A stretch of 64,000 nucleotides of DNA from Siphonodentalium dalli (Eukaryota > Mollusca > Scaphopoda > Gadilida > Siphonodentaliidae): contig CP136069.1 of NCBI GenBank assembly GCA_032622095.1, forward strand, positions 200,419,239 to 200,483,238. Reading direction: 5' to 3'. A program made the position numbers and the translations under genes. This document shows positions 47,187 to 64,000 of this stretch, piece by piece. Numbering within the stretch: the first letter of the stretch is position 1; every line of letters begins with the position of its first letter. Under the pieces are notes generated by a model. It worked only from the letters and a program-made list of their open reading frames with translations. It ran no database searches and was not told the DNA's origin.

Positions 47187-47685
47187 TATGTATTGGCACG
47201 AAAACTTATGTTGTTAACTGGTAGCGGTAGCCAATGTGTTAAAGATGGTCTCTCTCTTCCATTTATATTTTATTATGACAATCGTGGGACAGTTTTATGG
47301 GCTATTATAAGAACAGAAATCTTATGCAAACATTGGGAGGATCACGGGCCAATCACGGAGCATACCAAGATGAAGAACTCAATCTTGTTAACCCTCTCTA
47401 GGCCAATAACATATTAAATCGCTCGACTGCATTAAAAGTAAACCACTTTTAATATGGCTTCAGAAACAAATAAAATACACAATCTTCAGTTTTATCTGTA
47501 TTTTATTCACAAATAACGCTGTTTGTGTTTGAAATAAGGTTTTATAAAAATTATGTTGTTGTTGGAATTGTGGTCTGGAAAAAATGCATTATTTTTAACA
47601 CTTTATACACTAGTAATGATCAAATAATAAGTTCATAGATCGTTTCTTGAACTAATTATCTCCCGCGGCACGAGAACGGCTTTAA

Positions 47686-47966
47686 CCCTTTACCCAACAG
47701 AACGACCCTGTGCCAATGCATTCTCTTATATATGCGAGTCGACCATAGGCCAATGCATTCTCTTATATATGCGAGGCGACCTATGGTCGACTCGCATATA
47801 TAAGAGAATGCATTGGCACAGGGCATAACTGTAACCATCACAATGTGGTCAATGAGCCGGTTCCAATGATATCCATATTTGTATGGTTTTATTGAGACAG
47901 ACCCAAGATAATTTAGGCTGTTGAAGCTTTATTTGGCCGTTTTTGGCCGGTTTGTTGGGTAAAGGG
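47686..47966. mobile_element. piggyBac-like MITE, copy B (TTAA target)
   Basis: TTAA at 47682-47685 and 47967-47970. Ends CCCTTTACCCAACAGAACG and GTTTGTTGGGTAAAGGG. Compared with copy A, it has an extra 40-base repeat of the palindrome's left arm (CCAATGCATTCTCTTATATA occurs twice) before the turn. The right part (GGCATAACTGTAACCATCAC) matches copy A. Confidence 0.85.
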
Positions 47967-47974
47967 TTAATACT

Positions 47975-48086
47975 ATTGTCAGCTGTCTGCTTATATTTCC
48001 TGAACATCCCTCCAGATGAATAATAGATCATTCCAATGTATACTTTTATAACTGGTGGTAGAATCCATTTAGTACAGAAATGGTTA
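47975..48086 (+). repeat. Partner of the segment before ANKRD66 exon 2
   Basis: See 41728-41838. It lacks any ankyrin-coding continuation: after TTTAGTACAGAAATGG the sequence diverges. So it is a copy of intron sequence or of a repeat, not of the exon. Confidence 0.7.
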
Positions 48087-48271
48087 ACCCTATGATAACT
48101 GGATACTCAGTCAGGTAGTTACTTGCTTCCCATTCATTCATTTGCAGGGATATGCAGCGATAACAACCAATTTTGTTTTCTGCTGGACCTTCAGAATGCA
48201 CTACTTTGATGAACAAATGAACACTTGCATTGGAGTAAAACAATAACAAGCGGTAATGAATTATAATTCAT

Positions 48272-61450
<13,179 letters not shown>

Positions 61451-61455
61451 CTGGA

Positions 61456-61870
61456 AAAATGTCAAGATAGGTTAGTCACACTGGTATTAAAGGCCAACGA
61501 AAATCAAATGTCAAGAGAGATTAGGTTAGTCACACAGGTTAGTCACACTGGTATTAAAGAGAGGTTAGGTTAGTCACACTGGTATTAAAGAGAGGTTAGG
61601 TTAGTCACACTGGTATTAAAGGTTAGTCAAACTGGTATTAAAGGCCAACGAAAACCAAATGTCAAGAGGGTTACGTTAGTCACACTGGTATTAAAGAGAG
61701 GTTAGGTTAGTCACACTGGTATTAAAGGCCAACGAAAACCAAATGTCAAAAGAGGTTGGGTTAGTCACACAGACTCACACTGGTATTAAAGAGAGGTTAG
61801 GTTTGTCACACTGGTATTAAAGAGAGGTTAGGTTAATCACACTGGTATTTAAGGCCAACATAAATCAAAT
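61456..61870. repeat. Minisatellite abutting the zinc-knuckle exon acceptor
   Basis: Units combine GTTAGTCACACTGGTATTAA with either AGAGAGG or GGCCAACGAAAA-YCAAATGTC-AAGAG. About ten short units form irregular longer ones. The first unit starts with AATGTCAAGATAGG, which on the minus strand is part of the pyrimidine-rich stretch of the exon's acceptor, so the repeat edge touches the splice site. Confidence 0.85.
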
Positions 61871-62500
61871 GTCTGCTTTGGGTAACAACAAAAAAAGGTA
61901 GGTACGCAGGTTTAAAATTTTATTTTATCACATACCGGTATGTGTAATAAGCCCCTAAACCCAGCCTTAAATTGTTTAGTATGACACACGTCTATTAACA
62001 TCATGAGCAGTGACGTAAGAACTTAGTGCAATGATGTCGATGTCAATGCCAGAACTTCATAATTATATTAATTAGAATATAATTATGATATTTGATTTGT
62101 GTTGGGTTATTTAGTGTTCACTGTGAGATAACCATGGCTGATAAGGGTGGTCGAAAACAAATTTCAAATAAAAAGTCACATTTAATATGGAACTGTCTTT
62201 ACTTCCTCTTTGGTTGTGATAAGGAAATCAATATTAATCATTTTTAACCTCAGCCATTTTGATAAAGATTTTCCTTGCTAAAGCACTGGCTAAAATGGGA
62301 TTATGTGATAAAATGGATCTCAAATTCATCGCAATAATATATGAAATTTATTAACCTCGTCCACTAAATTCAATTTCAATTTAGTGCACTCCTTTCAAAA
62401 TTTTGTATAGAATTGCGACTCATTAGAGACCCTCTATTTTTTTTTTTTATTCTTTTCATATCTTCTTCAAGATTGAGCTGAGATTGAGTTGGACTTTCTT
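61871..62500. other. No feature recognised
   Basis: The first exon of SREK1IP1 would be expected in or beyond this region. A minus-strand ATGGCTGAG|GTTAAA near 62250 was considered but is in the wrong phase. Confidence 0.3.
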
Positions 62501-62506
62501 TGTATA

Positions 62507-62773
62507 CAGTAATGCCAAAAGTAATTGACCACTGAACCACAGCAGAATTATGGATAACTTTTCAGGATTTAGTCGGAAATATGGCTTGTTGCCATTCATC
62601 GGAAAGCTCTCTTTTCAGGATTTAGTCGGAATTATGGCTTGTTGCCATTCATCGGAAAGCTCTCGGGGAGAGCTTTCCGATGAATGGCAACAAGCCATAT
62701 TTCCGACTAAATCCTGAAAAGTTACCCATAATTCTGCTGTGGTTAAAGGAGTCGATTAATTAGGGCATTACTG
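62507..62773. mobile_element. Mariner-like MITE, copy 2 (TA target)
   Basis: TA on both sides; ends CAGTAATGCCAAAAGTAAT and ATTAGGGCATTACTG. Hairpin as in copy 1 (46974-47186). The left arm has a direct duplication of about 65 bp, since TTTTCAGGATTTAGTCGGAA occurs near 62559 and 62611. Confidence 0.8.
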
Positions 62774-62858
62774 TAATAGTTTCTCATCCAACATTTTGAA
62801 AAATGTGTACTCTTGGCTGGGAACTGTAATGGGAGGGACATTGTAATATTTTAAGCTA

Positions 62859-62975
62859 CAGTAATGCCCTAAATAATCAACTCCTTAACCACAGCAGAAT
62901 TATGGGAAATTTTTTCAGGATTTAGTCAGAAATATGGCTTGTTGCCATTCATCAGAAAGCTTTGGGAGACTCGCA
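62859..62975. mobile_element. Mariner-like MITE, copy 3, left half only
   Basis: TA then CAGTAATGCCCTAAATAATC, AACCACAGCAGAATTATGGG and TTGCCATTCATCAGAAAGCT, then unrelated sequence. The right arm is missing. Confidence 0.75.
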
Positions 62976-62989
62976 TATACTCTCGGGCT

Positions 62990-63077
62990 CCAAATAAAAG
63001 TGCAGGCCCAAATAATAGTGCAGGGGGGAAATTCCATTGAAAGGTAATAAAAGTGCAGACACAAATAATAGTGCAGG
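62990..63077 (+). repeat. Short tandem repeat AATAAAAGTGCAGRC
   Basis: AATAAAAGTGCAGGCCCAAA with TAATAGTGCAGGGGGGA is repeated about 57 bp later as AATAAAAGTGCAGACACAAA with TAATAGTGCAGGGGGA. Confidence 0.8.
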
Positions 63078-63099
63078 GGGAACTCTGAGCAAAACACCA

Positions 63100-63830
63100 A
63101 CTGTGAAACAAATTATTTGTATAGTACAAGTAGGTTAAGTATAGGAATCAACATACATGTAGTATGTGTTCATGTGGTGTTTAATTCAATATTTAAATGT
63201 TCACATGCATGTCATATACTTGAATATGTACATCATAAATTTATAAGCTCATCATTTTGGTATCAGAATTATATACATGTAGAAATCTTGAGTTTGTGCT
63301 GATTTAAATTTTCATAACCTCAAAAGTAATAAACGTGCAGATAGTCTAGTGCATTTACGGTTTTACCCAGAACTAATTGCAACAGAATTTTTTTTTGCTG
63401 GAATAGGTACATATACCCTCCATAAACAACATACTAAAAATCAGCAAAAATCGGAAAATTGGTGATTTTCGTGAAACAAATTTGGGAAAATTTGGTCAAA
63501 TCATCCATTTATGGATTTTCTTTAGCGTATATAAAAAAATCAAATACACACGTCCAACAAGTATCATGCCTGTTTTATTGTCCTCACTTTCCTGAATCCA
63601 GAACTGAGAACCATTGCCAGATTTTTGGAGTATTTTTCGAGTTGTGTGACTTCAAAAACGCGAATTTACCTTATTTCGGAGCCTAAATTTAGCAGAATGA
63701 GACAAATGTCATATTTTATGGTTAATTATCTAAAAAACGAGCGTAAAATACAGGGCCTTTTAACCGTTTTTGCAATTCCCTCACTAGATAAAACACAAAC
63801 AAATATTATTTTGTGCATCTATGGTTAAGA
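63100..63830. other. No feature recognised
   Basis: AT-rich; short open frames without recognisable domains. Confidence 0.3.
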
Positions 63831-63839
63831 AGAATAAAA

Positions 63840-63955
63840 TATTATCGAACAAAATGTGTGTTCCATTGTATGGACTTAGCCAAATTTGCCACTGACACAG
63901 AACTCGTGTGATGAAATGCAATATTTGGGGTCATGTAACTCAATAAATTACAATC
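63840..63955 (+). repeat. Fragment related to the 4.2-kb tandem unit
   Basis: TCCATTGTATGGACTTAGCC, then ATGAAATGCAATATTTGGGG and AACTCAATAAATTACAA follow the same order as 4260-4345. A dispersed copy cut by the window end. Confidence 0.5.
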
Positions 63956-64000
63956 TATATGCTCTGATTTTCTTGTTACCTTTTAAGAATACAAGATGGA

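Noticed and set aside
62235-62260. Minus-strand ATGGCTGAG|GTTAAA as the first SREK1IP1 coding exon
   Set aside because: It would end in phase 0, while the next exon needs phase 1, and it lacks the PGCNK-like residues expected.

Overview
The window is eukaryotic nuclear DNA: AT-rich, intron-containing, gene-poor and crowded with small mobile elements. Two genes can be supported, both by conserved protein sequence and matching splice phases. They are an ANKRD66-like ankyrin-repeat gene (plus strand, three coding exons, 34195-43157) and a SREK1IP1-like CCHC zinc-knuckle gene (minus strand, four coding exons recognised, 61450 down to 48272, N-terminus not found). They converge and are 5.1 kb apart. 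The dispersed repeats, especially those with GACGGACG tails followed by CAGGTGAGCTAAAAA, look like those I associate with mollusc genomes, probably a bivalve. That assignment is an inference from memory and could not be tested here.

Layout. 1-17.3 kb: no confident gene. It holds fold-back elements, a threefold ~1-kb tandem repeat (4.2-6.8 kb), a short tandem repeat with X-box-like palindromes (2.7-2.97 kb), and decayed minus-strand coding remnants of a mobile or virus-like element (10.9-12.1 kb). 17.3-32.56 kb: one uninterrupted 15.2-kb satellite of a 15-bp unit, about 1,000 copies, with nested higher-order duplications, one of them 5.03 kb long. 32.6-34.1 kb: a short 39-bp repeat and a non-LTR retrotransposon remnant. 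34.2-43.4 kb: ANKRD66, whose first intron is full of dispersed repeats. 43.4-48.3 kb: intergenic, with four terminal-inverted-repeat or fold-back elements. 48.3-61.5 kb: SREK1IP1, whose first 7.6 kb of intron holds head-to-tail arrays of CTAGC-bounded repeats and nested TTAA-target elements. 61.5-64 kb: a minisatellite, mariner-like MITEs and unassigned sequence.

The two strongest unusual signals are these. First, short tandem duplications sit on exon edges. All three ANKRD66 exons have their 3' boundary (two splice donors and the stop codon/polyadenylation signal) copied several times into the flanking DNA, and two SREK1IP1 acceptors have tandem repeats next to them. Second, the pentadecamer satellite is open in four of six frames, has an ATG per unit on one strand and an AATAAA per unit on the other, and carries private variants that reveal its duplication history. 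A clean paralogous empty site also proves a TTAA target duplication for one nested element.
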